DNA from: Fasciolopsis buskii
Taxonomy: Eukaryota > Platyhelminthes > Trematoda > Plagiorchiida > Fasciolidae
Assembly: GCA_008360955.1 (NCBI GenBank)
Contig: LUCM01009108.1
Coordinates: forward strand, 237,007-301,006
Direction: 5' to 3'
DNA: 64,000 bases
Part shown: one piece after another, positions 47,791-59,649 of the stretch
Position numbering within the stretch: the first letter of the stretch is position 1
How the letters are laid out: each line of letters starts with the position of its first letter
Translations under genes and position numbers: made by a program
The notes under the pieces: model-generated
Told to the model about the DNA's origin: nothing
Databases searched by the model: none
The model's input: the letters and a program-made list of their open reading frames with translations, nothing else

Positions 47791-50700
47791 GTAGTCACCA
47801 GCGTTCTTGCATTTGGAAACTTTCTTCTTTGTATATTCTCGTGGAACATATTACCTCGGAGTCGATCTTTGACCATGTCTCTCTGTTCTCCTCCTTTTAA
47901 GTAAATGGCTCTGAGTGTTCCGGAGCTTATCGGTGCAAGGTTAATGGTTGTTAAACTTCAACTGAACTGGCGGTGGAATAGTTGATGCGGCGAATTTCTA
48001 TAGGTACATAATAGTTCACCCAACGTTGTTGGTTGTATCCAGAGTAAAATTTGGAATTTTATTTTTTTCGTGAACTGTAAACATACATTTTAAATCAAGA
48101 AACTCGAGATAGCATCAACATTAAACAGTCCGATGATCTTAATGAAGACTGCAAAACAATGCTGGCAACGGACATCTGAGAAGTCTTTTCAAAAATACTT
48201 ATTCGTTGAATTCTAAAACCACCTATCTAGAAAATTTCTTGCAGTTTTTGTTCCAACCTTGCACATGGTACAAGGTGGACAAACGTTTCACAATCGATTT
48301 GTGAAATAATAATGAGAAACGTATGAATGATTTTTTCGAGCAAACAGATGATACTTCGGAATCCTGGTGAAAAAGTTGCTCGCTTAGTTTGCGTTCATTT
48401 TTATTGCAATCCATTGAAAAAACAGCACGCTTTAAGTACAAGTCCTATTTGAGTGATTAAACTCAATACGGCGAAGACAAAAGAAAACAGTTGGCTTACT
48501 ATAGTTTATTATTTTCTGACCGCCTATTTGTCCACCGCCGGTGTATAATATACCTGTATATATCTATATATTCTGGAAGAAAGGCAAGAGTAAACAAACC
48601 GCATGAGCCACGCTGATACAGATTCTGTGACAAAACTTCAATATGGGGCAGTACTGCACTCCTCGTAAAGTAAAATTTCGCATTATTATTCCGAAATATG
48701 TAACATAGTACCTTCAGCGTGCTCGGAAGATCGGTACCTAATGCGCCCAATCCCAGAAGGTTATGAACAACAAAAATTTCTACTCTGCAACTAACCTTTA
48801 CTGTAGCTCCCTAAGTAGTTAGCATCGCGGCAGCGCATTCTTTTTGTAGCTACGTGGAAACACCGCTGCACGGAGGAGGTAAATAGTTCAGCAACTTAGT
48901 TGACTCATTTCAATATTCCCGCTTAGAAGATCTACTAAGCACGACAAACATCCACATGTCCCCAAAGCAGGTAATTGTTATCGAATTCAGTGCACCTAAC
49001 CTTATGCGAGATGTTGTGTGACACAGTCAACTGACAGGACATCTACGCAGTCTGAACAATTTTAAAGCCTCAAATAGGGTTTGTGGAGTTATTTGCTTAT
49101 CGAAGATCAGCTATACATTGTCAACATTTTGTGAGAAATTGATGCGAATCCATGTATATATATGTATATATAGTAGGGAACCTTTTCGCCAGATCACCAT
49201 CGAAATATCTGAACTGGTGCTGCTTGACCATGTCAAAAATTGTCAAAATGAAAAAAAAAATGCTGGCCACTAAAATGTGATTTTTGTTCTGCCGATGGTT
49301 AAACCCTATCTACAAAATTTACATCCGGCTTTTGACAGTTTTGCGGAACTCCTCATAGACAGATGGGCGAATAGAGTAATCTAAGTGCCGACCATTTTCA
49401 AATCTATGTTTTACTGATGTATTTGACCTGTTTTCCTAAAAGTGGATCACGAATGCCAGTTAAACAGATTTTACTTTTGACTGTTGGAACGTTTTTACAA
49501 CCTCCAGAAGCGGACCATTCCAGATTATTGAGGGCTGTTATTATAAAACAATCAGAGTCTGAAGATAAATTAAGGAATTCCCCTATCAAGAAATAAGCAA
49601 CAAGAGATCATCCAATTTTTTTCGAAGCTCCCTCCATTGAATATGTTTCATCTTGCGTCATGCGGCCAGATGTTTGTTTAGGGCTTGTATTCCATCTGTG
49701 GCCGTACTTGCGTCTTTGCTGGATGCATGAAGTATGTAGTTTTTGACGTCTCATTGGGGAATAGCAGCTCATTTCTAAACGAAAAACGAATGAATACTAA
49801 AATAACTTTTCCTTTTTCCTGGGTTGATAATTTAAATGAACATGAAAACGTACGATTAATTGGAAGACTGTTGGTTCCTACTCTTTATCGACTTATCCCT
49901 TAAAGACATCGGTTTTTGCACTCTAGGAATATCATATCATAGTGAATTCCATCTCTCATTAGTTCTCATTTGAGTGCGTCAGAACGCATGCTCACGATTG
50001 TTGTGCTTGCACGTTCCAGTTGCCATTTGGAGATGTTTCAGTTCATTTCAGTTTGTACAGCCACTAACCTTGCACCAACATGCTCTCGTTTTGGTTGCTG
50101 TGTACGTTCGAATGTTTGTAAAACAATCTTTTCCAGTTAGTCCATTTCTGCTATCTGTATATGTTTTAGTTCCGTAATTCCCGTAGCATCAAAATCAAAT
50201 GCCGTTATTTGAGAGCGTTGAGGCACCAGGCCAAATTCGTTCTTTACCATTTGCTGAAATGAAAGTTAGAATTCAATGCTATGAATAAGTCGGTAGAAAG
50301 AGTACATTTATGAGCTCAGCAGATTCCTCGTAATTACATCAATACCATAAGATAAAAAAGTTCAGTGGACAGCCAGACAATTCCGTCCAAATCAGCTGTT
50401 AGTTTCCACATTTTTGTATATCTTGTTCGACGTCACCTGTGTGTCATACTAAACAGCCTAATATCGTTGTGCCTCGGATTCCGAGTTAACTAATTTAGCC
50501 CCCACTGAATAAGGATCACATTTCTTGGTTTTCTAATCCCGTGATAATTGATAGTTCTGAGAGATCAAACAAAACTGTTTCGGTACTAATATCGACTGTT
50601 AAAGTTCTCTCACGTTATCGAGAATGAAATGTTTACGCTGTTCTCTAAATTTCGGACGTATTTCTTTAAATCTGAGCTAGATCGGCAAGACAACTTACTC

Positions 50701-51640
50701 AAAGCCTATTGTATTATACTGTTGTGACACGGATATCTCAAGTGAATGCTCGAGAATAAAGTTGCAGGGATATATGTATCGAATGGTCGATTGGGTTTCA
50801 CGAAACTTGTCATGTCACCGTGATTCTTTCCCGGTTTTTATACCGCAAAACCAACTTGTCGGTTGTACAAAGTTTATTTTTCAAATATGAGCAAATACGT
50901 TGCATCATTTGTCACAAGGTCTATTCCAGCTCTTGTTTGCCTCCAGCGGTTTCTGGTTTTCATTGATTTCTAACAAATCACAAGGACACCAATCATATGA
51001 GAATATGATGAGAAACTTAGTGAAATCATGCGTAAAAGAATGAGATATTCATTCCGGAGTGCGATATTTATTCGATTGGACTGAAGTGAACACAGTTATA
51101 AGTTATCGGCATCTTGATGCTCTGAGCTTCATTAATGACCTGTGTAAGATACTTTTGGATTCCGATTGGGATTGTACATGTGCTCAGATAGAATCTCCGT
51201 CAGTGACGGAAACAGCTTGCCCCCGGGTTCAGTAGCATTAGTGAAGGGGTTAACTGGGTCAAATTAGTGCTCAATGATTTCCGGTTCGGACCTTGTTAGT
51301 GCCAGTGACAAACTTTCAAGGAACCAATAAATGTCTGTAGCACCATCTCTGAAACAGCACAATTTTTTAGGATATATAGAACAACCTAAGAAGTTTACAG
51401 AGAAATATTCACTCCTAAATGGATAGTTATCATCAGGTGTTTGGTTGATGACCACGGAGAAGCCATATTTATTTTTCACTTTGATCAGTATCTGCTTGAC
51501 AGTTTTAGGAAATACGTAAATTTCCAGTTGTGTAGTGTGCTTATTCACTGCAGTTACTGTTACTGAACGCAAAAGACAAAAATTGCAGTTGGTTTACAGT
51601 AGTTCGTTCTCCGTTTTTACAATCGTTTGACGTTCACAAA
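47791..51640. other. AT-rich flank, no recognised feature
   Basis: No transposon domain is seen. The longest open stretch is 51264-51572 on the minus strand (102 codons), with no clear splice sites or similarity. A possible first exon of the CIMIP2 gene lies at 51178-51257 and is listed separately. Confidence 0.4.
51178..51257 (+). CDS. candidate first coding exon of the CIMIP2-like gene (weak)
   Basis: An ATG at 51178 opens a 26-codon frame ending in GLTG with two bases of a Gly codon left (phase 2). That would join to the confirmed second exon as G-YMGF, the expected position of the family's G-Y-x-G motif. The donor (GG|GTCAAA) is weak, and Thr stands where the family has Pro before the motif. 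A true first exon elsewhere is at least as likely. Confidence 0.25.
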
Positions 51641-51690
51641 GACAGTCTAGTGGGGTTTGAATGCTAACGTTACGAGTTTGAATCCCTTCA
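51641..51690 (+). repeat. tRNA-like sequence (SINE-type)
   Basis: It shows TCTAGTGGGGTTTGAATGC, then GAGTTTGAATCCC, close to a box B (GGTTCGAATCC). The same layout recurs at 54361-54402, 55201-55262, 56260-56335 and 59235-59300. Confidence 0.4.
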
Positions 51691-52566
51691 CTACTGATCA
51701 TCCACATTCCTTGTCCGGGGGTCTTCCCACATCCGTGGCACCCTTTCAGAAATATACTTCCGTCGAATACAATAAACAGTTGCTACATAATGGACCAAAC
51801 GAGCGATAAGATCATTATTAGTTGTGAATATTCTTCCTGGCTGTCCAGTTAAAATGCTGGTTACTGTACAAAAACCCCACCCAAAGCAACAACAGCTGGG
51901 AAAGGCGATTACAATTAACCTGGGTGAAAATATCAATTCTGAATTTCCCGCATTCTTATTACTGATTTTCTATATATTCATCAAGTACAATCAATAGAAA
52001 CATTTCGGCCATTATATAGGAGTCGACCGCAGTGGCACGAAGATGTATGACTGTGCAGTAACTACTGACGAATGTCTTGTATTTTTTAGTCTATGTTAAA
52101 ACAAACCGTCATTCCCCATAACCAAAAGTCAAAGATGCTCAATTCTGAGTCGGCCATGGCGAATTCTGTCTGCTGTGTATCACAATCGAGCGACGCCCCG
52201 GATGTGTCGGTTAACCGTTACGACGTGATGGTTTCATGTGTGTAACTTATCAGAATTGTCCAATTATACTCTACCGACAAGATTATACAGTTAAAATTTG
52301 AAAAATGCATAGATACTGATGACAAATAAAAAGGTTAAAATAGTTGTAACTTACAGCCCCATTGTTCCCAAAGGGAAATCGGAAATCAGCACTGCTTGAT
52401 GAAGGTCTACGTGCACACACTAAAACCAGTATCAGTACCAAATCGAATTAGCTTGGCTGTTAATAGACCTAGCATTATCAAATTTGGCATTTCTATTGAT
52501 TTCTACGAAACTTATCTAATTGAAAGTGACTTGTTTGTTCTTCTTTTTTTTACCTTATCTGTTCAG

Positions 52567-52642
52567 TTATATGGGATTTTGTCCTCAACTGAACTTTCAA
52601 TGCGGGCATTCATATGGGAAAACAACTGCAGAAATAGCTGCG
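52567..52642 (+). CDS. CIMIP2-like gene, exon with first motif
   Basis: Acceptor ...CTGTTCAG before 52567, donor GCG|GTAAGC at 52643. It starts with the last base of a codon (probably Gly) and reads YMGFCPQLNFQCGHSYGKTT then AEIAA, ending in phase 0. This is the N-terminal family motif. Confidence 0.85.
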
Positions 52643-55600
52643 GTAAGCCACGATTGGTAAATTTATGACTGTGATCTCTTCTTTACAGAATCTTCCATAC
52701 TATAATGGACCACAAACGCAGGTAGATCATATTTGTTCGCATACTCTTACCCTAAACCTCATTTCTCCTCGTCCTTGTAGAAATCGCATCATTTTCATCC
52801 AACTGTTGCTGATGAGAAAAATGCTTCTGTTCGTTCAGTATTTCGAGACGAGGTACCTGGGCCCAGGTTGCCCCAGTCTACCGGAGATAATAAATATATT
52901 GCCGGAATGATTCCCGGATATTCCGGTAAATTTTCTCCAATGTTTGTTCGATTAAAATAAATCCCAATTTGTAGGAGATGTTCCGCATTTGACATTCAAA
53001 TTTGGTGCCACCTATCGTGAAACGACTGACGCGTGCGTTGACGAATTTGTACGGGAATACAAGTGTCATGAAGCGAAAAGAGAAGAGTTGAAAGAAATCG
53101 CTGGTTTGTTCCCCACATTGCGCGCCGTGTCCAATGATCCTCGAGTGCGTGATCACATGAATATTTGGTCGGACGAGTTGCAAAAAAGCAATGCTACAGT
53201 AACTCCGATCCGCGGTCCAACAGATCCGCCGATACCGGGCTATCAAGGATTCATTCCACGCATGAACACTACTGAGGCCGGATTGGCTAGACGGTATCAC
53301 GAGGGAGCGCATCAGAGTTTGGAAGCATTTCGGGCTCAAACTCGGGGTCATTTTGAACGACTGGCCCAACCGATTAAAAGTATTGATACGTGAGTAGTGG
53401 TCTCAGGATTGCAACAAAACTCCGGATAATCTTCAGCTTTTCAAGGCAGTTTCTCATCTGATAGTTGTGTCTACCCGTTTAATTAAGACTAATGAATGAG
53501 CGAATTAAACAAATTGTAGAGGCGGTTATAAAAGACAAAAATCTTATTAAAATGGTGCTTCCAGAATGGAATTTCACTGTCGCACTGGAAGATGCAATTT
53601 ACAACCTCCTAATTTTACAGGAATCAACTCTGTACGTGTAGTCAGCTTCTGTCCAGCTGTTTGATATTCACATCCCCTAGGAACTCGGGTGTGATTTTGT
53701 CCGAAATCACTAAATAATGAGGGCAATATAATGTTGTTGTCGTTAATGTACATTCAGCGACAATAAGTGAGTTACTGACTTCAGTAGGGTTTCTGCAGGT
53801 ATAAAGATTGTTCTTTTGTATCCTGGTCACTACTGTCATCCACGGAAATAAATGGCCTAAATTGCCGATCTGACAGATCAAACATTCGGTGACTATCAAC
53901 CACGCGAGATCAACCACCAACCTAGCATCGTGATTTATCTTCGTAATACCTCTACTGCTATTCGTTGATCTCCCAACCCATTCAGCAAATATTGGTTTTT
54001 GTTCTCAGTGGTGTGTCTCGCATAAAGGTGGGTAAACAAAATTAACCCGGAAGAACACGACCGGTTTTGCGGTTATTTCCGCCGAATCATCATGTGATTC
54101 TTAAATGGACTTATCATCCATACTCGTTCCTAAAGATCCAAATGAGATTTTAGTAGGTATACATAAACTACTTTGAGCTATTTTGCCCAGCACATCGAGA
54201 TGAAACGAATGCTATCTTAGTGAGAATTTTGTATGGCATCTTTTTTCGAATTTTTACACCTACAGATAATAAATACATAACTCCGTAGGAATGTTCACTA
54301 ACGGTATGTTTGTATACGATTAGATCCCGTAAACTCGAACTAGGGATGAACAATTGGGAGTCTGGTCAAGAATCGAACGTACATGTTTACGCCACCTACG
54401 ACAATCCTTGAGCTGACTGGATTGTCCAGGCAACCAAGTTGGCGGGCACAAAGTTTGGCACCAAGAAGGAACCACGGAAAAAAAAGAAATTATGGCAGGT
54501 TGCATGCATAAAATAACCAATGACTGACCAGGATACCAGATGACTAAGTTCATTTCCCCCACAACACATTAGCAAATCCTTTTATAAACCACTGATCATA
54601 GTGTTGATAGCTTCAGTTTGTTTTACAAATAACTTTCTACTGATTTGTTTTGTTTTTGGTTGCCATCTCAGCCAAACACTCATCCTAATTCGGAATGGGC
54701 CGATAGCAATTACTGGGTAAAACAGAAGGTAATAATTTACACATGAATGTAGAAATCAAAAGCCCAGACAAAAGTACAACTGATCTAAAATGGGTATACA
54801 GTTCCCGGCTGTTTTACGCATTTCTGCAGAACGACTGCTTTCTTATGCACTTTTCTCCAATGAAGATGTTAACTGCGGGATGGGCCGACGTGACCAGTCG
54901 ATGATATAACAAAAAATGTGAAAACTTTAACCACTGAACTGGTTTGGGTACCTGCAAACAGACTACCTGGAGGTGGAATTGGAATTCTTGAGATCCCCCA
55001 AATCGATAGTTGGGGACAACAGCTGATATGCCTGAGTATCACAGTCAGCGGCATTTTTGTATTCGGAGTCTTTCCCTTACGGCACGGTGACTCAATATAC
55101 TTTTCAGTCTATCTTTCATTATACGTCGTCCTATTTACCTCTTTTGAGTAGTGGGTGCCTTGAGGTGGCGATAAAAAACGGAGTACTCTGGTGCAAGGCT
55201 GACTGTTGCACAAACTGAACTGAGTCGAATCGAACTGCTAATCACTACGCCGACTAGACTCTTTCAAATGAGAGGGTGATGCACACGAATCGGAAGAATT
55301 TCCCAGCAGAAAAGACTGTGAAACCGGAGTGCATAAATTTCAAAAGTTCGGATATGGTGTTTGAATGATCATAGTTTTTTCTCTGCCTGTATTTCAAGAT
55401 TGGCAGATAATCGGTCATGCCTCATTGCAAACTGAAGGAGGGACATGAACAGCAACTAAGAAGGATGGAAACGAGCTTAGCGTTTGATAAAAGTTCTGCT
55501 GTTGCCACCACAGCATTTATATCCTAGAGGAGTGTTCCCGCAACACTGGTATCACCCAACGTAGCAGCTTTGGACTCAAAACTAATTTTTGGTTTTGGAA

Positions 55601-56496
55601 ACATTTCATTCGCCCTCTCGTAGCCGGCTTGAAGCGGCCGAGATGTCCCGTCGTGAAGAGATCGCTTGACTGATTTGCTGACACAATGCGGTACTTAGCG
55701 TCAGTGAATCCTTCAAGAAGAAGTATGAGGTAGTCTACCATTTATGTCAGCCTGCTGCTACTCAGGGCGGTAACCTTACTTTGTGTAACGATTTTTGTGT
55801 CATTCACCGACTACTTATTCACAGCACCACTAAAGAGAAATTTGCATAAACTGAAGCATGGGAATCTAACAGATATCCGTGAAATCTGCAAGCCGCAGGT
55901 GGTCTGGGCATGCTTCTTCATGTTCGAATTCGTTAAAAATTTGAGTGAGATGGATTTAAAACTAGTAATTTGCATAAGCAATTCGAATGCCGCTTTTCAT
56001 TTTGCTCTTTCTAAAGCATATCGGAGCTGTTTGACAGGACCATCGATTCCGATAACGTCTGGGGTCCAATGTGTCAACAAAGCTGTTTAATCAGTCCTGA
56101 TCCTCCGTGAACTTTCCAGTTACGTCTGCGAGTGGAACAATACAGTTAAAGATCAGCCCTGGATAAGGAAGATAGGCCTTCTTAAAAAGCACGTGGTTGT
56201 TTGACCAGACAAGACAAAGCCATTTTTCAATGATTATGGAACTTTAGCACTGGGGTTAATGAAACCCCTGGAATCGAACCGAGGAACCAGGCACACTTCT
56301 AATCACTAGTTTGGACCGACTACCGCACCGGTTCACATCTGCCAAAACGGCAGATGAATTGGACTACTCAGAATTACATCCAAACTGCCAATTGACACAA
56401 TCTCCAGAATGGAACCAATTTCCGACTCGGCCCGGGGCTGTATCGTCCAAATCTCCTCTATAGAGTGAATATCAGAACACAGGCACATTGTTTTAG

Positions 56497-56535
<39 letters not shown>

Positions 56536-58281
56536 AATTTAGATGAGTTCGGATGCACTCGTTTTATACATCGGAAGACCAATTTTATATCAACTCAGTG
56601 ACCTGCAGCAGCTGAATGTTTGGTGTGCACACTTGCGCTAACTCCTATTCCTTCATGTGTAATGAAAAAATGTGCAGTACTATCTGTTCTGCTAAGAAAA
56701 TTCCCTTTCAGCTCGGCGAACGCTGGAGGGTGAAGGTCCCTAGTTCTTGCGATGGCGAAATCCAAACGTCTTAGTAGCATACGACCTACTGTATGAACAG
56801 CACTGGCTCACGCCTGCATAAGTAAATGAATGAAAACAGCAATAGCATGAACGGGCTCAGCGCGTTGAAATCCCGGTATAGGATATTGCTGTCGAGCACC
56901 TTCACAAACATATATATATATATGCCAAAAAGCCATCTTGACTGCAAGAGCATGAATAGTTGAAGCACCCGCTTTGGGATCATAGCTGTGATCACTGATT
57001 GTTCTTTAGAACGATGGAGTTAGGCATTTAGGTCGGTATATTTTGGATAGACAGTACATGGAAGCGTAAGCAAAGATTTCCGGAGACACATAACTAGGTC
57101 CACGGTTGTCGTAGCTTATCAAATATCCTTACGCGATACTCCTCCCTATATTGATTTTCATGTTTGGACACCCCACATGGATTTTAGCACCGAGAAATTG
57201 ATCTTGTCCTTCCTTGAATTTTTGTCTATCCCCTTACATACTACTATGTGTATATATCGATAGAAATCTCACCCCAAAAGCCAAAACAAACACCAGCATA
57301 AATAAGGACGATGCTGGCATTGCCAACTAATGTCATTAGCACGTCATTAGACTCTAAAATTTTGTGCATGGTTGCACAATATGATAATATAATCTTCCGA
57401 TTTTGTGTACTGTACCAACCAATATTCCCGCCTATCATGCATAACGCTAAAAAATCGGAAGCCTAAAGTGAACGTGATAATACAACATACCATGACAAAT
57501 TGTATCACAACTGGTAGTGAAGATTTGAACCAAAATCCCATACCTCAAGCTAACTTGTTAATGAAAACACGTTCCGCAACGGAGGTCCACCAATAAGACA
57601 TATTCATATCTAGACGAAGTTTGGACACAGCTTTTTTGCTACATCTAACTGATGAAGTTCAATTGAATGCTGCTTATTCCGAAAACAAAGAATCATGTGA
57701 CCTGTGAAATGCACTGTTGATATTATTCTTGCACTTTTTCTGCTTGTCTGTCCTCTGATCTCACCAGGAGTCCAATGGTGGGTAGTAAACCACCACAACT
57801 ACCCAGTGATAAGTACGTGTCCTCACGCATCTACCGAAATGAAGGCATGATTCCGGATTATAACGGTCACGTGCATGGTAGGTTTTGCATTCGTTTGTTT
57901 GTTGGTATGAGCGCATGTGTTCGTGTGCGTGCGTCTGCGGGTTTATCTGTTGCCCTTTTACCCTGGCTGTATTGAAAATGTCCGTCCACCCTCGGTTGGT
58001 AAAACTGAAGATATTTCACTGAGCAGTTTTCCGATGGAACTAGCCTAGGACAATAACTGATTAAAATTGCTCCAAGTATTGTTTTCATTGTTTAAGTACC
58101 AGAGTTAGGTTACAAAATTCCTGTTTCTAATAATTTCTTTTATCCGATAGGACTGAAATTCCAAGTGGGTAAAAACTTCGGGAGCACCACACGTGATTTG
58201 GAAGTGTGCGCACATCCGTTCCCAAGTTACGGAGATTATGTACGGGAAAAGGATTTGGCCAGCAAATACGCACGACAATGA
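52567..58281 (+). CDS. ciliary microtubule inner protein 2 (CIMIP2/FAM166)-like gene
   Basis: Five exons (52567-52642, 52781-52925, 52975-53389, 57768-57877, 58151-58281) join with matching phases (0, 1, 2, 1) and AG/GT at every border, giving 291 codons before TGA at 58279-58281; the start lies upstream. CIMIP2 proteins sit inside the doublet microtubules of cilia and flagella. The family's repeated motif, G-Y-x-G then Pro and a G-x-T/S-Y/F-G stretch, occurs in order: YMGFCPQLNFQCGHSYGKTT, IPGYSGDVPHLTFKFGATY, IPGYQGFIPR and IPDYNGHVHGLKFQVGKNFG. This number, order and total length fit CIMIP2A/B-type proteins of roughly 275-320 residues. The long last-but-two intron (4,378 bp) carries tRNA-like repeats. 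Which paralogue it is, I cannot say. Confidence 0.88.
52781..52925 (+). CDS. CIMIP2-like gene, second exon found
   Basis: Acceptor CCTTGTAG before 52781, donor TCCG|GTAAAT at 52926. It reads from KSHHFHPTVADEK through DEVPGPRLPQSTGDNKYIAG to MIPGYS and the first base of a Gly codon (phase 1). The second family motif begins here. Confidence 0.85.
52975..53389 (+). CDS. CIMIP2-like gene, third exon found (longest)
   Basis: Acceptor AATTTGTAG, donor AC|GTGAGT. It completes the split Gly codon and reads DVPHLTFKFGATYRETTDAC, then a charged helix-like stretch, then the third motif IPGYQGFIPR and a second helical stretch, ending in IDT (phase 2). The intron before it is only 49 bp (52926-52974). 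Confidence 0.9.
54355..54420 (-). repeat. tRNA-like sequence (SINE-type) in a CIMIP2 intron
   Basis: On the minus strand: GTCGTAGGTGGCGTAAACA, then ACGTTCGATTCTTG, a good box B core (GTTCGATTC). Confidence 0.45.
55201..55262 (-). repeat. tRNA-like sequence (SINE-type) in a CIMIP2 intron
   Basis: On the minus strand: AGTCGGCGTAGTGATTAGC, then AGTTCGATTCGAC. The box A-like GTAGTGATTAG and box B-like GTTCGATTC are the best pair among these copies. Confidence 0.5.
56258..56335 (-). repeat. tRNA-like sequence (SINE-type) in a CIMIP2 intron
   Basis: On the minus strand: GGTGCGGTAGTCGGTCC, CTAGTGATTAGAAGTG, then a perfect box B (GGTTCGATTCC). It is the longest of these copies and could be a tRNA pseudogene. 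Confidence 0.5.
56499..56530. repeat. (AT)n microsatellite
   Basis: Sixteen uninterrupted AT units in the long CIMIP2 intron. Confidence 0.95.
57768..57877 (+). CDS. CIMIP2-like gene, fourth exon found
   Basis: Acceptor ATCTCACCAG, donor CATG|GTAGGT. It reads SPMVGSKPPQLPSDKY, then RIYRNEGMIPDYNGHVH and one base of Gly (phase 1). In the fourth motif Asp replaces the usual Gly (IPDY). Confidence 0.88.
58151..58281 (+). CDS. CIMIP2-like gene, last exon
   Basis: Acceptor TATCCGATAG before 58151. It completes Gly and reads LKFQVGKNFGSTTRDLEVCA to the C-terminus (...LASKYARQ), stop TGA at 58279-58281. No AATAAA was noticed in the next 100 bases. Confidence 0.88.
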
Positions 58282-59230
58282 ACGTGGGGAACGCAATTCC
58301 CGTGCCGTAAACCAGAACAGCAAATCATGACATTGAGAAATCCCTCCATTTCTTCGCACTTTTCCTACTCATGTGCTCGTTAATATCACACATGCGCCAA
58401 ACTGTTTAAATGTGACCAGAATCAACAGATTTGAAAAAACGCAAGCATCTATTGGACAAATTAGTCCATTTTTGGTTGAATTGGATCGGATACGTCCGAA
58501 GTTGGATCCAATTTTTTGTTCACTTCTGAATTATTTTATTTAACCGTATTTGTACCGTTATTATCATTACTATTATTATTATTATTGTTATCATACGACT
58601 ACCCCAGACTATTTTTTGAACTATTCCCCGTGCCAGTTGAACGGTAACTTTCCTCTCTTTTGAATTTGGCTTCAGTTAACATTGTAGAAAGCCATATTAG
58701 ATTTCAAAAATGAGATATCTTACTTGACAGTCATTCTGGCACATTCAATTGTCCATTTGTCAAAGATATTATTTCATCACACAATAGGTTATCGGATACG
58801 AACGAGTTTTTTCGTTTGAGTTCGCTAATAAAATAATGTGTAGTGTACTACGATATCAACTTCCTCGTGTCTGATGCCTACGAAAGCATTCGGTACATGG
58901 AATTAACAAGTACAGTGAGTACACTCATAGTTGAACCAAATGCATCCGAGAAAAAAACTTGGTGAATTTGTTTTGATTGCCCAAGTTCGTCCATCTACCG
59001 TTTCAGTGTGCAAATCTCACCTTTGCAGTTTGCTTACTATAAAGAACAAACAACTCATTCCATGGGGTTTTCTGAAACTATGCAGCTACCGTTTAGCAGC
59101 CCCTGCCTGACGTAGATTTAAACTGGTGGTTCTAGTTAGCCTGTACCGCGAACAGTAACTTCATATGGGCCTACTAAACAACAGACAAACTTGTATTAAC
59201 AGGAATGCTATAAACCTGAAATTACTCGGA
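58282..59230. other. AT-rich 3' flank of the CIMIP2-like gene
   Basis: It has a short (ATT)n run at about 58571-58588, possibly an old LINE tail, and nothing else recognised. Confidence 0.5.
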
Positions 59231-59234
59231 ATCG

Positions 59235-59300
59235 AATGGTGTACTGATTTGTCGTCTAGCGAGAAATATTCCTGATGCTACAGATTCGATTCTGGTGGGA
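59235..59300 (+). repeat. tRNA-like sequence (SINE-type)
   Basis: TCGTCTAGCGAGAAATATTC is followed by CAGATTCGATTCTGG, a box B-like T-arm with a short stem. Its last 27 bases (59271-59297) recur exactly at 59588-59614. Confidence 0.45.
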
Positions 59301-59587
59301 CAGACATATCAATTCGGAGTGTACACGTATGTGGATGTTTGGACAAGAGAGCATCGGGTACGCATACCTGACGAGCGACAATAACCGCCAAACCGGTCGT
59401 GTGCTCCCGGGCAAATTTTGTTCACGCATCCAGATACTACGTCCTGCTTCTATATATACATATGTATATTTCGGGGTATTCTGCCCTAGTTCATAAGGTT
59501 GGCTCAGCCCAACTGACAAAGAATTATCAACGAATCACAGTTGTGGTTCTTCCGTGGACTCTTCGATGAAGAGCTTCCATGCACACT

Positions 59588-59618
59588 CCTGATGCTACAG
59601 ATTCGATTCTGGTGAGAA

Positions 59619-59649
<31 letters not shown>
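59588..59649 (+). repeat. second copy of the 27-bp tRNA-like block plus AT repeat
   Basis: The first 27 bases are identical to 59271-59297 and are followed directly by an imperfect (AT)n run to 59649. The first copy has no AT run next to it; a mixed TATA/CATA stretch lies 150 bases on. Confidence 0.7.

Noticed and set aside
52396..52668. Plus frame beginning MMKVYVHTLKP as a gene
   Set aside because: It overlaps the CIMIP2-like exon at 52567-52642 in a different frame; the exon's motif and splice sites are far stronger.
52878..53369. 163-codon minus-strand frame
   Set aside because: Antisense shadow of the CIMIP2-like exon 52975-53389.
56258..56335. Functional tRNA gene
   Set aside because: Box B is perfect but no acceptor stem or complete cloverleaf can be formed.
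57775..57975. Plus frame as a separate small gene
   Set aside because: Its first part is the fourth CIMIP2-like exon; beyond the GT donor at 57878 it is intron read-through.
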